A stretch of 64,000 nt of DNA from Caulobacteraceae bacterium (GTDB taxonomy: Bacteria > Pseudomonadota > Alphaproteobacteria > Caulobacterales > Caulobacteraceae), in NCBI GenBank assembly GCA_947475415.1, contig CANJLH010000001.1, forward strand, positions 186,001-250,000, written 5' to 3'. Positions 63,422-64,000 of this stretch are shown piece by piece. The translations under genes and the position numbers were made by a program. A model generated the notes under the pieces. That model had not been told where the DNA came from. It did not search any database and was given only the letters and a program-made list of their open reading frames with translations. Every line of letters begins with the position of its first letter. Positions within the stretch are counted from its first letter, which is position 1.

Positions 63422-64000
63422 ATGGCGCTTAGAAAAGCGCGAACCTCGTTCCTCCGGCGCTTCAGCCGCGCCCACCGCGGCGCGGCGGCGGTCGAGTTCG
63501 CCTTTATCGCCTTCCCGTTCCTGTTGTTGCTGTTCGGCATCGTCGAGCTGGCGATGGTCTTCGTGGTGGCGACGACCCTGGAGGGCGCGACCGACTCCGC
63601 GTCTCGGCGGATCCGCACCGGCGAATTCCAGACCAGCGGCGCCACCTCAAAGACCGACTTCCGCGACCTGGTCTGCGCGCGCATGTCCTGGCTAGCGGGC
63701 GGCTGCGCGGCCAAGCTGGTTGTCGACGTACAGACATTCGCTGTCGGGGACTATGTGACCGCGGCGGGGAGCACGCCGCAGAACCCGACCACATTCGACC
63801 CGCTGACCACCTGCTTCTCAGCCGGCGGGCCCGGGGACATCGTGCTGGTGCGCACCTACTATCCCTGGACCCTGTTCACACCGCTGCTGAACAGCGCGCT
63901 GCAGAACATGGGAACCGGCACCGGCAAACGACTGGTCTCCGCCGTCGCCGCGTTCCGCAACGAGCCCTACAACAACGATGCCACGGTCGGCGCCAAATGC
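63422..64000 (+). CDS. TadE-like pseudopilin (3' end outside window)
   Basis: The frame runs from ATG 63422 to the window end (193 residues, no stop). It begins with a basic leader (RRFSRAHRGAAAVEFAFIAF) and a hydrophobic helix (FPFLLLLFGIVELAMVF) carrying the TadE/TadG prepilin pattern GAAAVEFA, where the Glu follows the CpaA cleavage site. The rest is a soluble periplasmic part with several Cys (VCARM, GGCAAK, TTCFSA). TadE-type pseudopilins are minor pilus components. AGGAG lies 8 bases upstream, within a hairpin. Confidence 0.88.
   Translation, partial: MALRKARTSFLRRFSRAHRGAAAVEFAFIAFPFLLLLFGIVELAMVFVVATTLEGATDSASRRIRTGEFQTSGATSKTDFRDLVCARMSWLAGGCAAKLVVDVQTFAVGDYVTAAGSTPQNPTTFDPLTTCFSAGGPGDIVLVRTYYPWTLFTPLLNSALQNMGTGTGKRLVSAVAAFRNEPYNNDATVGAKC

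Overview
High-GC alphaproteobacterial chromosome, most likely Caulobacteraceae (Caulobacter/Phenylobacterium type). The main supports are: a tad/cpa pilus locus in the Caulobacter order (pilin, cpaA, cpaB, cpaC, cpaD, cpaE, cpaF, tadB, tadC); an SRP RNA gene directly upstream of dnaX; an orphan CheY-like/CheE-like pair; and a density of acyl-CoA catabolic genes typical of these bacteria. This assignment is inference from gene content. No tRNA, rRNA, CRISPR array or intact insertion sequence was seen.

Layout. 1-9 kb holds CoA-linked catabolism (two acyl-CoA dehydrogenases, a fused class III CoA-transferase, a crotonase and a thiolase-like protein) with a globin, a NIPSNAP protein and a secreted tannase/feruloyl esterase. 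9-13.5 kb is a compact outer-membrane barrel / cupredoxin / GGDEF-EAL unit whose signalling gene carries an in-frame TGA. 13.5-17.5 kb has the PHA synthase phaC with a repeat-rich upstream region, a decayed response-regulator gene, an OprB-type porin and an IS481-type transposase remnant. 17.5-25.3 kb has CheE-like and response-regulator genes, nadE, an epimerase/LLM oxidoreductase/aldo-keto reductase group and a micro-operon of very small genes.

25.7-33.9 kb has a carboxylesterase, an exported beta-carbonic anhydrase, an acyl-CoA synthetase, an SDR, a paired acyl-CoA dehydrogenase and a hot-dog thioesterase. 34-43.2 kb has an ArsR/SRPBCC pair, an isochorismatase-fold protein lacking catalytic residues, and a block encoding a TcuA-like flavoprotein, a PEP mutase/isocitrate lyase-family lyase, LeuC/LeuD-like hydratase subunits, an SDR, a MaoC-like hydratase and a cyclase-family hydrolase. 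That block reads as a degradation route for a branched or tricarboxylic acid.

43.2-53.3 kb is mostly housekeeping: dnaX, SRP RNA, nudC, pheA, kdsB, a CycM-like cytochrome c, a leucyl aminopeptidase family member and a TPR protein. 53.3-64 kb is the tad/cpa pilus locus. It has two tandem Flp pilins, a terminator separating pilins from the assembly genes, and a divergent control region with paired palindromes and a near-consensus CtrA box. A short secretin-N-domain protein and a TadE-like pseudopilin that runs off the window lie on the other side.

The best candidates for a second look are the interrupted c-di-GMP gene and its cupredoxin/porin partners, the TcuA/lyase/hydratase block, the phaC operator-like repeats, the micro-operon at 24.4-24.9 kb, and the pilin promoter architecture.
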